A stretch of DNA of 64,000 nucleotides, taken from positions 1-64,000 of IMG/VR virus record IMGVR_UViG_3300037264_000690. One strand, given 5' to 3'. The DNA comes from a virus. This document shows positions 6,176-13,976 of this stretch, piece by piece. The position numbers and the translations under genes were made by a program. The notes beneath the pieces were generated by a model that was not told where the DNA came from, did not search any database, and saw only the letters and a program-made list of their open reading frames with translations. Within the stretch, counting starts at the first letter, position 1, and every line of letters begins with the position of its first letter.

Positions 6176-6505
6176 ATGAGCATCAATGACTATATGAATC
6201 ACCCCCAGGTCCAACTCTGCGATAAGTGTAGCGGTGAGTTGGAACCGGCGTCTTTATTGTTCAACGGTGTAGCAGAGCTAACTCGTGGCAACATGAAGAT
6301 CTGCTATCAGTGCTATCACAACAAGATCGAGGTTCGGGTTGCGCTAGAGCGACCGAAGGCCATGGCCCGAGTAGCAGCTGTGTTCAATGCGTGTGAGTGC
6401 AAATTACACCTGCAATCACAACATAGACACAGCCTGATCAAACCTGTCGAGGATATTGATGCTGGCTGGGATAACTGCATCAGGGCCTATGAGGAAGATC
6501 AGTGA
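6176..6505 (+). CDS. Zinc-ribbon protein, 109 residues
   Basis: Starts 2 bp after the ClpC-like gene, so probably co-translated. CDKCSG...(about 28 residues)...CYQC forms a CxxC-CxxC ribbon (about residues 15-50). The rest is helical, with extra Cys/His (CECKLH). No family recognised. The tight coupling suggests a joint task with the ClpC N-domain protein, perhaps as an adaptor; this is inference. Confidence 0.55.
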   Translation: MSINDYMNHPQVQLCDKCSGELEPASLLFNGVAELTRGNMKICYQCYHNKIEVRVALERPKAMARVAAVFNACECKLHLQSQHRHSLIKPVEDIDAGWDNCIRAYEEDQ

Positions 6506-6526
6506 TGGAGTTGGAAAGGTGCTACG

Positions 6527-6859
6527 ATGAAGATCGTGTTATGGGAGATCTTGGTCCCCTGCAAAATGCGTGGCAAGCCGGTCCGTACACGCCACCATCG
6601 CGAATGGGACAAGCTCGTCCGCAAGATCACAGGCGGCCTGACCATTCTCAAGCCTGCCCGTGGTCAATGGGTTGAGCCCAATACCAAAGCGCTGCACGAG
6701 GAGCGTGTCATTCCGGTTCGGATTGCTTGCACACGTAAACAGATTGACCGGATCATAGACATCACCATTCGCCACTACGATCAGAAGGCTGTAATGGCGT
6801 ACTGTATCAGCATCGAGGTCATCATCAAACACAAAGAAGAGGTGGCTCATGGACCGTGA
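6527..6859 (+). CDS. Conserved-looking hypothetical protein, 110 residues
   Basis: ATG 6527 after GGAAAGG. Compact alpha/beta composition with HREWDKLVRKITGGLTI in the first half and a helix-rich second half ending in YCISIEV. It resembles small conserved phage/bacterial proteins with a WD..VR..GGLTI pattern that I cannot name. It overlaps the next start by 11 bp. Confidence 0.55.
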   Translation: MKIVLWEILVPCKMRGKPVRTRHHREWDKLVRKITGGLTILKPARGQWVEPNTKALHEERVIPVRIACTRKQIDRIIDITIRHYDQKAVMAYCISIEVIIKHKEEVAHGP

Positions 6860-7052
6860 GCGTCGGCAGTTGTCAACAAGTTCCGACGTTGTGCAACAGC
6901 GATCCAATCGCATCAAATCGTTGCAGCATTACTTCCTGACTAATCTGGTTGAAGACCCTGTTGATGGAACTGACTTCGATCGTACCGTCCTCGACAATCT
7001 TCAGGCCCTACACGACACGTTCTGCCCAACCAAAAGGCTGAGAGGTCAATGA
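6849..7052 (+). CDS. Hypothetical protein, 67 residues
   Basis: ATG 6849 lies inside the end of the previous gene, after GAAGAGG. A helical, basic N-terminal half; no cysteines apart from one near the C-terminus. Overlaps the next gene by 4 bp (ATGA). Unknown function. Confidence 0.45.
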   Translation: MDRERRQLSTSSDVVQQRSNRIKSLQHYFLTNLVEDPVDGTDFDRTVLDNLQALHDTFCPTKRLRGQ

Positions 7053-7453
7053 TGAACTGGCTAGTCTTGCTTGTACTTTTGTTTGTGCTGCTGTTATTTT
7101 TGGTTGTGTGGCTTGTCTGTAAGTTATCTTGGTTGAATCAACGTAACAAGTTGCTGACCAAGAAAGTTACCGACCTGGATACCAACCTGAAATACTGTCG
7201 CACACTACTAAACAGTCGCAGCCGCGACACCACCATCGCTGAAGATAGAGCAAGGAAGAATCAAGATAGATGGATCAAATTTCGTCATGACATGATTCGA
7301 CTGTACGCCTTGCATGAATTTACTGTCGTTGGCAGCGCCGACGCCATGGAACGTGTGATTGAGTGGAACTCTATCACTGTTGGCGACCAGGCTGAGTGGC
7401 TGCAGCGCGGCACTGAGTTTGTCGAACGTAACTATGGCTCGCTCATAGGGTAA
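7049..7453 (+). CDS. Membrane-anchored coiled-coil protein, 134 residues
   Basis: A very hydrophobic N-terminal helix (residues 3-25, almost all Leu/Val/Phe) is followed by a charged coiled-coil segment (about 30-80) and a globular C-terminus. The layout is that of an inner-membrane anchor with a cytoplasmic or periplasmic coil, as in i-spanin-like or Rz-type proteins, but no specific family is evident. Confidence 0.55.
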   Translation: MMNWLVLLVLLFVLLLFLVVWLVCKLSWLNQRNKLLTKKVTDLDTNLKYCRTLLNSRSRDTTIAEDRARKNQDRWIKFRHDMIRLYALHEFTVVGSADAMERVIEWNSITVGDQAEWLQRGTEFVERNYGSLIG

Positions 7454-7480
7454 CAAACTCGTTTAATAGTGGAGGACACG

Positions 7481-7906
7481 ATGAAGCATGATACAACAGT
7501 CATATCTGTAAGAGCACATGTTGATAACCTCATTGTGCCTGTTGTGCAAGCGCTGCTAGCTTTCCCGGAGATCTCAACCCTATACTCATGTCAGGGCAGT
7601 CAACCTAAAACAATGGTGCTGCCGTGGTCCTGGGAGAAGGACGCAGCTTACGTCGTTGTATTGGTTGGCAAAGGTACGGCTATCGAGAACGCCGTCTTCT
7701 TTGATTATCTGCTAAGTCAAATCTTGACTTGCAGTGCAACTACACGTATTGCACTCACCTCATCGATGGGTGCTACACAGTTGGAGTTTCGGATGCGTCA
7801 GGATGAGATCGATAGCGTGGTTCAATGGCTTAAATCGATTAGGCGTGACTGGCTTGGGTTGGTGAATGAACACGATAAACGGTGGGCTAAAATCCAGGCA
7901 CAATAG
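7481..7906 (+). CDS. Hypothetical protein, 141 residues
   Basis: ATG 7481 after GGAGG (7471-7475). Alpha/beta composition with IVPVVQALLAFPEISTLYSCQGSQ near the start and a C-terminal amphipathic helix with RRDWLGLV. No family recognised. It ends in TAG, and a GYGTCATTAT motif overlaps that stop. Confidence 0.5.
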   Translation: MKHDTTVISVRAHVDNLIVPVVQALLAFPEISTLYSCQGSQPKTMVLPWSWEKDAAYVVVLVGKGTAIENAVFFDYLLSQILTCSATTRIALTSSMGATQLEFRMRQDEIDSVVQWLKSIRRDWLGLVNEHDKRWAKIQAQ

Positions 7907-7918
7907 CGTCATTATTTA
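7906..7918 (+). promoter_or_regulatory. GYGTCATTAT motif, copy 3
   Basis: GCGTCATTATTTA at the end of the 7481 gene, 120 bp upstream of the gene at 8035. A small GGAGCA/TGCTCC hairpin follows near 7934-7947. Confidence 0.5.
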
Positions 7919-8034
7919 ATGCACCACGCTATAGGAGCACATGCTCCTCAGTGCAAACACACACGGGATCGCTGTCTTCGGACGGCAATCGCTTTGATCG
8001 TGCGTCTGTTTTTATTTATCTTTCGGAGACTGAA

Positions 8035-8757
8035 ATGTCTGAGAATAGCGAGCATGATGTAGCCGTTACAACGCAGGCAGACAAGGCGATCCTGTCGCTG
8101 GAAGAAGCTATGCCGTATGCACATAAACAGGAGAAGGCGCTCAAGATTGCCAGGCGGCTGCTGTACAGCAACGACCTTCAGCGACAGGTTGAGCTGGAGG
8201 TTGTTGCCGAGGACGACAAGGTCATGGCTGACATGATCGAGAACAAGCTCGTTGAGTTGGAGATTGAACAGCAGCAGGGGCTGAAGCACGTGGTTCACAC
8301 CAATGATGATGTTGAGAAGCTGCCGCCTGGTTCGCGCGAGGCCGTCAAGCATTTCATCAATCAGCTTGGTGGCATTCCACAGGGTGGGCTATTCCAGGTG
8401 AAGCTTGATAGCGTTAACGGTATGGATACTGCTGTTGATACCATCATCGATAATGGTGCCTTGAACCTGGGTACCGTCGTCTGTAGTAAGCTCGCTTCGG
8501 ACAAGTCCGCCAGGATTGCTGCATCCGTTTGTTACATAGTCGAGCATGCTCATACGCTCAAGGAGAAAGGCAAGCTGACATCTGACGATAAGAAGATGTT
8601 GGAACGCATTGATGTCAGCATCAAGCGGACTTTTGGCATTGAGAAGGATTACAACTGCGCAGTTGCATTGTGTAAAGAGCTCCTCAAGCCAGAAAAGAAG
8701 AAGAAGGCTGTGGCTTGCAAACCGCAACTCAAGCCTCGCAAAAATGATCGATGGTGA
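8035..8757 (+). CDS. Hypothetical protein, 240 residues
   Basis: ATG 8035 is preferred over an upstream GTG at 7951 because of the better ribosome site and acidic start (MSENSE). Mostly helical, Lys/Glu-rich, ending in a basic tail (KKKKAVACKPQLKPRKN). No enzyme motif. It overlaps the Rieske-type gene by 7 bp, so the two are probably co-translated. Confidence 0.55.
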   Translation: MSENSEHDVAVTTQADKAILSLEEAMPYAHKQEKALKIARRLLYSNDLQRQVELEVVAEDDKVMADMIENKLVELEIEQQQGLKHVVHTNDDVEKLPPGSREAVKHFINQLGGIPQGGLFQVKLDSVNGMDTAVDTIIDNGALNLGTVVCSKLASDKSARIAASVCYIVEHAHTLKEKGKLTSDDKKMLERIDVSIKRTFGIEKDYNCAVALCKELLKPEKKKKAVACKPQLKPRKNDRW

Positions 8758-9416
8758 TAATCATGGCGGTGCCACGTCTAGTTGAGTTGGGGAAGCCACT
8801 GGTCATCGGCCGCAATTATCGCGTGCCGTGCATCAAGGTTGATGATGTGCAGTTGACCGGTGGCATGTACCGTAGCCTAAACTGCCTGGCATGGGTACCG
8901 GTCTGGCCACAGCTGCATAACGACGCCAACATTGGATTCCCCGAGGAGCATTACCATATTGACTGGCGTTTCGTCAGTGACGAGGACATCCGCTGTGTCA
9001 CTGTAACTGCATATGGAAGTCGATGCCGTATGATACCTGTCGACGACATGCTCGCCAGTGCCATCCTGTTGGTCATCATCAAGGACTCAGTTAAGTTTGG
9101 TCCTGTCGATAGGCCGCTACGTTGCCACCGCGATCGACTAACCTGGCCAGGCCATCATAGGTCTCCAGAGCGCTTGGAGCCAAGGTATCAACAAGCCAAG
9201 CTGAAGTGTGGCAAGTGTCCGCATTGGGGCTTTGACCTGTCAACGATCAAGCCAGATAAGGACGGTATCATCCAGTGCCCGGGGCATGGGTTGTGCTTCC
9301 GGGCTGATACCGGCCAAATCATCACACGAAAGGAAGTTGAACATGAACTTTATTCCAGAGCAACTGATGCTCCATCTGACGTCGATCGTCAGAGACAAGG
9401 ACGATCCGACTCCTGA
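8751..9416 (+). CDS. Protein with C-terminal Rieske-type [2Fe-2S] motif
   Basis: 221 residues (ATG 8751; ATG 8763 is possible). The first 130 residues are an unrecognised alpha/beta domain. The C-terminal part holds CPHWG (C156, H158), 17 residues, then CPGHGLCF (C176, H179): the CxHxG and CxxHxxxF boxes and spacing of Rieske iron-sulfur domains, in the small ferredoxin-like form seen in ring-hydroxylating systems and nitrite reductase small subunits. Nearby Cys (GKC) could instead make a zinc site. An electron-transfer protein in a phage would be unusual. The start of the next gene lies inside its end. Confidence 0.6.
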   Translation: MVIIMAVPRLVELGKPLVIGRNYRVPCIKVDDVQLTGGMYRSLNCLAWVPVWPQLHNDANIGFPEEHYHIDWRFVSDEDIRCVTVTAYGSRCRMIPVDDMLASAILLVIIKDSVKFGPVDRPLRCHRDRLTWPGHHRSPERLEPRYQQAKLKCGKCPHWGFDLSTIKPDKDGIIQCPGHGLCFRADTGQIITRKEVEHELYSRATDAPSDVDRQRQGRSDS

Positions 9417-9633
9417 ACGGTTCCACGTCACCAGCACGCGACCTGGTCGAGGTGTTGGGCCAAACCAGTTGAACGTGTCGTTCAACACCATCAATCCCTC
9501 CTACTCGATCAAAGAGGCCAAACAGCTGGCCGCGAAGATCTTAGGGGTCGACTACGACGCTATCCGTCTGGTAGACTATCTACAGCCATATGTCGATGAA
9601 GCGGAGCAGTCTGAACCATTAATTGCGAGGTGA
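9343..9633 (+). CDS. Hypothetical protein, 96 residues
   Basis: ATG 9343 after AAGGAAG, inside the 3' end of the Rieske-type gene in another frame (74 bp overlap). Contains SIKEAKQLAAKILGVDYDAIRLVDYL, a helix-turn-strand run, and an acidic C-terminus. Unknown function; the overlap suggests co-translation. Confidence 0.5.
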   Translation: MNFIPEQLMLHLTSIVRDKDDPTPERFHVTSTRPGRGVGPNQLNVSFNTINPSYSIKEAKQLAAKILGVDYDAIRLVDYLQPYVDEAEQSEPLIAR

Positions 9634-9635
9634 CT

Positions 9636-9869
9636 ATGGATCGTCGTTCGTTTCTCACTGCCACTCTCGGTGCTACGGCAGCCACTGCTGTGGAGACTAG
9701 TCAAGCCGTCGCCAAGATGCCTTGCTCTCCTATCGAACTGGACCTGCTGACCGTCTGCAAGCGTTGGTTTAGCGGCGAGTATACGGAATGGTGCGGCGCC
9801 GGAGCGTCTAGCCTTGTGTATCAGCACAGCCATTCACGATATCAGCAAGCACGCTCTCGACTGGTATGA
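9636..9869 (+). CDS. Short protein with twin-arginine-like signal
   Basis: 77 residues from ATG 9636 (a GTG at 9630 overlaps the previous stop). The N-terminus MDRRSFLTATLGATAATAV matches an RRxFL twin-arginine export signal with a short hydrophobic Ala-rich core. The mature part has three Cys. The last 15-20 residues look like out-of-frame translation: from about 9814 the +1 frame reads more naturally and continues to 10050. So the gene may be frame-disrupted or need a +1 shift. Confidence 0.45.
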   Translation: MDRRSFLTATLGATAATAVETSQAVAKMPCSPIELDLLTVCKRWFSGEYTEWCGAGASSLVYQHSHSRYQQARSRLV

Positions 9870-10050
9870 GAACAACCAGCAGTTCCACGACTATGCCCTT
9901 TTCGTTGAGCCTGATATCTGGCTGCAGCAGACCGCCTATATGCTTGATATGTTCTGCTATTACCACGTTTTCTGGACCATCGATAAGAAGCGCGAGGAGC
10001 TGCTGGACGTGCTGCAGCAATTGGACGTCGACCGGAAGTGCGGCCAGTAA
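9814..10050 (+). CDS. Hypothetical helical protein, possibly the second half of the 9636 gene
   Basis: 78 residues, TTG start at 9814 with GGAG 9 bp before it, in the +1 frame of the Tat-like gene and overlapping it by 56 bp. Rich in aromatic residues and amphipathic helices (HALDWYENNQQFHDYALF, EELLDVLQQLDV). It has no good ATG near its start. Either a separate overlapping gene or the continuation of the upstream one after a frameshift. Confidence 0.45.
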   Translation: MCISTAIHDISKHALDWYENNQQFHDYALFVEPDIWLQQTAYMLDMFCYYHVFWTIDKKREELLDVLQQLDVDRKCGQ

Positions 10051-10059
10051 TTTTCTACT
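10046..10059 (+). other. AGTA-T-rich-TACT mini-hairpin, copy 1
   Basis: AGTAATTTTCTACT between a stop codon and the next ribosome-binding site. The same element occurs at 23815, 30443, 40281 and 59865, each in the same position between genes. Possibly an RNA processing or regulatory hairpin. Confidence 0.45.
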
Positions 10060-10072
10060 CGGAGAAAGCACT

Positions 10073-10303
10073 ATGTATCTTGATCAGTTGAACGACAAAG
10101 TCCAAGAAGTCTTGAAAGTCGTCAAGGCCGCCGGCGCCGACCCTTCGGAGACGCCGGTCATGATCGACACTGAGGAGGATGCTGACCTTGAAATCCGTGA
10201 CATCAAGGCCGAAGAGTTCCCCGATGACGTAGAGACCTACCGTCAGCACCTCCGCGCGGGCGGCAAACGCGAGTACACGGTCCACATCTCGGCGGGCGAT
10301 TAA
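10073..10303 (+). CDS. Small acidic protein, 76 residues
   Basis: ATG 10073 after CGGAGAAAG. N-terminal helix, then an Asp/Glu-rich middle (DTEEDADLEIRDIKAEEF). Such charge suggests a DNA mimic or a protein-binding regulator, but no family is recognised. Confidence 0.5.
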   Translation: MYLDQLNDKVQEVLKVVKAAGADPSETPVMIDTEEDADLEIRDIKAEEFPDDVETYRQHLRAGGKREYTVHISAGD

Positions 10304-10338
10304 TTGTTCTCCCATTTTCCATGAAAGGTAGCGCACGA

Positions 10339-11097
10339 ATGAGACGTTGCACGCACATCACCCTGATTCTCGACAAGAGCGATTCGATGAAGAGCTGCCA
10401 CGGTGCAACCATCGAGATGGTCAACACGTTCATCAACGAACGGTGCAAGGACCCGGATGATTGTGTCATGAGCCTTGTTCAATTCAGCTCGCACAGCATG
10501 TATAGCAATTTGCTGACGCAGTCCTTTACTGACACTCCGATCAAGAAAGTTCCTCGTCTCGACTACAACAACTACCGTCTTAATGGTATGACGGCACTGT
10601 ATGATGCGATGGGTCGTACCATTGACGATGTTGGCAGCCGTCTTGCCAGCCTGTGTGATGATGATAGGCCAGACCGTGTGCTCGTCGTTGTTATGACTGA
10701 CGGGCGGGAGAATGACAGTAAGCATTTCAGCAAGCATCAGATCATCAACAAGGTCAGTCATCAGCGGGATAACTACCGCTGGGAGTTCATGTTCCTTGGT
10801 GCTGACATGGATAGCATGACGGCCGAACTCCAGGCTAAGGACATCGGCATCCACTCTCAGAACACGCTGAACTATTTGAAGGCTAGCACCAGACAGGCTG
10901 GTGAGGTCATGACTCAGTCCGTTGCTGCTTACGCCGGACCGCAAGGCGCAGCTGGACCGACAGGACCAAACGGTCCGGGCATCTTCGCTCTCGACCCAAT
11001 CACCAAGAAGATGTCTGATGCCCTTCGAGCTGAGGCCAACGATGCTACCAGCAACACTTCGAAGGGCGACAAACGTAAGCCACGAAGCAAGAAGTAA
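10339..11097 (+). CDS. von Willebrand factor A domain protein with collagen-like patch
   Basis: 252 residues from ATG 10339 (alternative 10321). The VWA MIDAS is intact: DKSDS (D12, S14, S16), a Thr in NGMTALYDA, and MTDGREN. After the VWA fold (about 1-165) comes a short collagen-like run (GPQGAAGPTGPNGPG) and a basic tail. VWA domains bind metal and protein ligands. A second VWA protein, linked to a MoxR ATPase, is encoded at 38496; this one has no ATPase beside it. It may act in assembly or in host interaction. Confidence 0.7.
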   Translation: MRRCTHITLILDKSDSMKSCHGATIEMVNTFINERCKDPDDCVMSLVQFSSHSMYSNLLTQSFTDTPIKKVPRLDYNNYRLNGMTALYDAMGRTIDDVGSRLASLCDDDRPDRVLVVVMTDGRENDSKHFSKHQIINKVSHQRDNYRWEFMFLGADMDSMTAELQAKDIGIHSQNTLNYLKASTRQAGEVMTQSVAAYAGPQGAAGPTGPNGPGIFALDPITKKMSDALRAEANDATSNTSKGDKRKPRSKK

Positions 11098-11102
11098 CGT
11101 CA

Positions 11103-11129
11103 GGACCGGCGGGTATAGCCCGCCGGTCC
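11103..11129 (+). other. Strong intergenic hairpin
   Basis: An 11-bp GC-rich perfect stem (11103-11113 with 11119-11129) just after the VWA stop, with no T-run. Perhaps a 3'-end stabiliser or a weak terminator. Confidence 0.55.
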
Positions 11130-11157
11130 ATCACTTAGCCCTGAAGGAGGGACAAAC

Positions 11158-11460
11158 ATGATTCGTCGTACGTTTCTTGCGAAGGTGATCTGCGCAACCG
11201 GTGCTCTTCTGACCGGTCTTGGTCTGACCTGGGCGACTACTCCGCTCAATCAGAGTGGCAGCATCACCCGGCTGTATCGTTGGGATGGCCGCCTTGACGC
11301 TCGACCGAGCGTCATTATCTGGTTCGACATGGTGCCGGGCGACATCGTGTCCCCGGACGGCAAGGAGTTCTGGCAGATTGAGGATCTGCCGCGCTTCTCT
11401 GACGGCGTCGAGAGCGTCAAGATCTCCAAGGAATGGGCCTGGCATCAGCTCGCTCGCTGA
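11158..11460 (+). CDS. Exported or membrane-anchored protein with RR motif
   Basis: 100 residues; ATG 11158 after GAAGGAGGG. The N-terminus MIRRTFLAKVICATGALLTGLGL is Tat-like (RRTFL plus hydrophobic core) or a membrane anchor. The mature part is a small beta-type domain with no known motif. A terminator follows. It is the second RR-type leader in 1.5 kb. Confidence 0.55.
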   Translation: MIRRTFLAKVICATGALLTGLGLTWATTPLNQSGSITRLYRWDGRLDARPSVIIWFDMVPGDIVSPDGKEFWQIEDLPRFSDGVESVKISKEWAWHQLAR

Positions 11461-11481
11461 GGTCATCAAGAAGTGACATAT

Positions 11482-11510
11482 AGCCGGCAGCGCCCGCCGG
11501 CTTTCTTTTA
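11482..11510 (+). terminator. Intrinsic terminator
   Basis: A 7-bp GC-rich stem (11482-11488 with 11496-11502) followed by TTCTTTTA. Confidence 0.75.
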
Positions 11511-11527
11511 CATAAAGGAGACAACAA

Positions 11528-11932
11528 ATGGGCTGGTGGAAGAGCCAAAATGGTGTCATCGGCGATCAACCTGCTGACATCATGGGCGGTGCCATGAAGG
11601 CCATCGAGCAGACTTATATGCGCGAGGCTGGGCGACTCCCCACCCAAGGTGAGCTTGCCGACTTGATTCAGTTCTGCTCCTGTGGCATCTTTGACGTCGC
11701 CTGCGGCGATGTTAAGTATGAGTTCAGCAGACAGAATCTTGGTCTGGACAGTACGCCTCGGCGCTGTCGTCGCGGTGCACAGGGCGCTAGCGGCGTGGCC
11801 AATCAGCCAAAGCCCGGTGAAATGGGTAACGTCGACCCCAGGTCCGGCGACCACTATGAGGCCGGTGAGCTCATGGAGGTGTTAGCCACAGAAGTCAAAG
11901 CGGCGATTGAAGGGCCTGCCGATGAGTCTTGA
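11528..11932 (+). CDS. Hypothetical protein, 134 residues
   Basis: ATG 11528 after AAGGAGA. N-terminal helical part with ADLIQFCSCGIFDVACG, then a disordered basic stretch and an acidic C-terminus. Four Cys close together could bind metal. Overlaps the next gene by 11 bp. Confidence 0.5.
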   Translation: MGWWKSQNGVIGDQPADIMGGAMKAIEQTYMREAGRLPTQGELADLIQFCSCGIFDVACGDVKYEFSRQNLGLDSTPRRCRRGAQGASGVANQPKPGEMGNVDPRSGDHYEAGELMEVLATEVKAAIEGPADES

Positions 11933-12140
11933 TAACCACTATCCGAAACGCAAGGATCGTCGCAAGCCGTACTATCGAAGCAAACGTTTCGATCGAACCT
12001 GTCGGTCTGGTGGCTCCTGCCCCTACTGTCTTGGTAATCGTCTACGTAACAGTCATAGACGCATGATGACTGCTAATCAGCAAATTGAGGACTTCCTCAA
12101 TGAGAGTCCAACCCAACACTGGCCTGATCTCTTTGTGTGA
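11922..12140 (+). CDS. Small basic protein with CxxC, 72 residues
   Basis: ATG 11922 within the end of the previous gene. Very rich in Arg/Lys/Tyr, with CRSGGSCPYC in the middle and an acidic-aromatic C-terminus. Probably nucleic-acid binding; no family recognised. Confidence 0.5.
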   Translation: MSLDNHYPKRKDRRKPYYRSKRFDRTCRSGGSCPYCLGNRLRNSHRRMMTANQQIEDFLNESPTQHWPDLFV

Positions 12141-12180
12141 TCAATAGGCTAGAGAACGCTTCTGACACCAGGGATTTAAC

Positions 12181-12237
12181 ATGATCCTGATCATGGAGCA
12201 GCTGCTCAACGATCAGCGCGGTCATTGGATGTTGTAG
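12181..12237 (+). CDS. Possible 18-residue leader peptide ending in TAG
   Basis: ATG 12181 to TAG 12235-12237 (MILIMEQLLNDQRG...WML), upstream of the methyltransferase gene. It may be an upstream ORF of the glycan cassette. Very short, so uncertain. Confidence 0.25.
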   Translation: MILIMEQLLNDQRGHWML

Positions 12238-12266
12238 ATGCATCACTGAACCTTTTGGAGATTGTC

Positions 12267-13313
12267 ATGCACCAGAGTTCCTATGACTTGATGACCAACT
12301 TCAGCAAGACTTGGGCCAGGCCAGGTATGACCGTGCTGGATGTTGGTGCTTATGACGTCAACGGCACCTACAGAAAGCTGTTCCCGGGCTGCATCTACAC
12401 CGGTATCGACCTGGCGGCTGGTCCGAACGTGGATCAAGTCGTTCAGCCGTATAACTACCCATTCCCGGACAACCACTTCGACATTGTGATCAGTGGCCAG
12501 GCCCTGGAGCACTCACCGCATCCGTGGAAGATGGTCACGGAGATGGCTCGCGTGCTGCGGCCCGGCGGCGTTCTGTGTCTCATCGCTCCCTGGACCTGGG
12601 CGATCCATCGACACCCGTTGGACTGCTTCCGCATCTTGCCTGACGGCATGCTTAGCATGTTGGTTGATGCGCAGGTGTCACCGTTGCAGTGTTTCTCGAA
12701 TGAGACTGACACCTACGCGGTCGCTGTGAAACCTGCGGCACATCACTACGACGCCTTGGCGCTCAAGTATCAGCAGGTTTGCAAAACGCCAGGTGACATC
12801 GTCGAACACTTGCCCACGCTGCGCACCTACGCCACTCGTTGTCAGCACATCACTGAGATGGGCACGCGATATGGAAACTCGACCGTCGCCTTCTTGGCTG
12901 CACAACCACTGGATCTGGTCTGTTATGACATTTCCGAGATCTCAGTGCAGACCATTGCACAGTTGCGGACGTTGATCGGCCGCACCAGGTTGACTTTCCA
13001 TCAGAAGAATGTGCTCGAAGTTGAGATTGAACCCACCGATCTACTCTTCATCGACACGTACCACATCTACTCACAACTTCAGCAGGAGCTGCGGCTGCAC
13101 GCGAGCAAGGCCAAGAAGTGGATCATCCTGCATGACACCGAGTCGTTCGGTGTGGATGGTGAGCCACTGCCCGGTCATGCACCAGTCCCTGGACAGGGCA
13201 GCATGAAAGCTGTCGATGAGTTCCTCGCTGAGCATCAGGGCATCTGGTCTGTCGAGTACCGGACTCCCAACTGCAACGGCTTGATGGTGCTGCAGCGTAC
13301 CCAAGGAGCATGA
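12267..13313 (+). CDS. Double-domain SAM methyltransferase
   Basis: 348 residues from ATG 12267 (TTGGAG upstream). Domain 1 (about 1-155) is a Methyltransf_11-type fold: VLDVGAYDVNG (motif I), YTGIDL, HFDIVISGQALEH, ARVLRPGGVLCL. Domain 2 (about 160-345) is a CmcI/Methyltransf_24-like fold: ITEMGTRYGNSTVAFLA, LVCYDIS, LLFIDTYHIYSQLQQEL, WIILHDT. The fusion of two methyltransferases suggests two O-methylations of one sugar or glycan. First gene of the cassette; the next starts 1 bp later. Confidence 0.8.
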   Translation: MHQSSYDLMTNFSKTWARPGMTVLDVGAYDVNGTYRKLFPGCIYTGIDLAAGPNVDQVVQPYNYPFPDNHFDIVISGQALEHSPHPWKMVTEMARVLRPGGVLCLIAPWTWAIHRHPLDCFRILPDGMLSMLVDAQVSPLQCFSNETDTYAVAVKPAAHHYDALALKYQQVCKTPGDIVEHLPTLRTYATRCQHITEMGTRYGNSTVAFLAAQPLDLVCYDISEISVQTIAQLRTLIGRTRLTFHQKNVLEVEIEPTDLLFIDTYHIYSQLQQELRLHASKAKKWIILHDTESFGVDGEPLPGHAPVPGQGSMKAVDEFLAEHQGIWSVEYRTPNCNGLMVLQRTQGA

Positions 13314-13314
13314 C

Positions 13315-13974
13315 ATGATCGCCGTCCTGTTGCACCTGTACTATCAAGAGCTCTGGCCTTATTTCAAGGCACATCTCGACAACATCCATCACCCGTTTGA
13401 CTTGTACGTCAACCTCACTGACGACAAGCCAGACGATAACCGGCGCACCACAACTGCCATCGTGGATGCCTTCCCTACGGCCACGGTGCTTATCTCGCCC
13501 AACCTGCATCGTGACATTGGCGGCTTCCTGGCTATGTTGAACCACATCTTCAACTCAAGGAAGACCTACGAGTCAGTGCTGTTCTTGCACAGCAAGATGC
13601 ACACCGACGAGTGGCGGGCTGAGTTGGTTCAGGCGTTGCTTGCCGATCCAGCCCATGTCGATTACATCATCGAGACATTCAAGCAGTTGCCGAATGTTGG
13701 CATGGTCGGTTGCAAGAAGTGGCTGTACGACGACGGCCTGGAAGGTGGTTTTGGCCCAACACAGGCTCACTACCTCAACTGCTTCGATCTCCGCTTCACC
13801 TCGGGAAAGTTCATTGCTGGCACGATGTTCTGGGCCAGGTGGTTGTTGTTTGCTAACACCTTTGGCAAGCGTCGCATCACTTGTGCTGACATGACACCGG
13901 ACGGCCCGTGGGTGATGGAGCGGGTGTTCGGAAACCTGGTGCAAAGTCAGAACTACGACATCCTGGGGATTTGA
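13315..13974 (+). CDS. RgpF-like (rhamnan synthesis protein F family) glycan protein
   Basis: 219 residues. N-terminus IAVLLHLYYQELWPYFKAHL, then FDLYVNLTDD, RDIGGFLAML, SVLFLHSKM, GMVGCKKW and a C-terminal segment FIAGTMFWARW follow the order of RgpF-family proteins, which occur in rhamnose-glucose polysaccharide and LPS loci and behave like glycosyltransferases. Length is that of the catalytic core alone. It starts next to the stop of the methyltransferase. Confidence 0.75.
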   Translation: MIAVLLHLYYQELWPYFKAHLDNIHHPFDLYVNLTDDKPDDNRRTTTAIVDAFPTATVLISPNLHRDIGGFLAMLNHIFNSRKTYESVLFLHSKMHTDEWRAELVQALLADPAHVDYIIETFKQLPNVGMVGCKKWLYDDGLEGGFGPTQAHYLNCFDLRFTSGKFIAGTMFWARWLLFANTFGKRRITCADMTPDGPWVMERVFGNLVQSQNYDILGI

Positions 13975-13976
13975 AC

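Noticed and set aside
7481-7906. Resemblance of a SCQG segment to TYW3-like proteins
   Set aside because: The match is a few residues only and does not support a family call.
10300-10944. Long minus-strand frame opposite the VWA gene
   Set aside because: The + strand has an intact VWA domain with MIDAS motif; the minus frame is its shadow.
11309-11319. Sixth GCGTCATTAT match
   Set aside because: It lies inside the coding region at 11158 and is not followed by a new gene at a suitable distance, so it was not listed as a regulatory site.
4105-12242. The 14-mer ATGTTGTAGATGCA occurs at 4105 and 12229
   Set aside because: Several 14-mer repeats are expected by chance in 64 kb, and the second copy is not placed like the first relative to a ribosome site.
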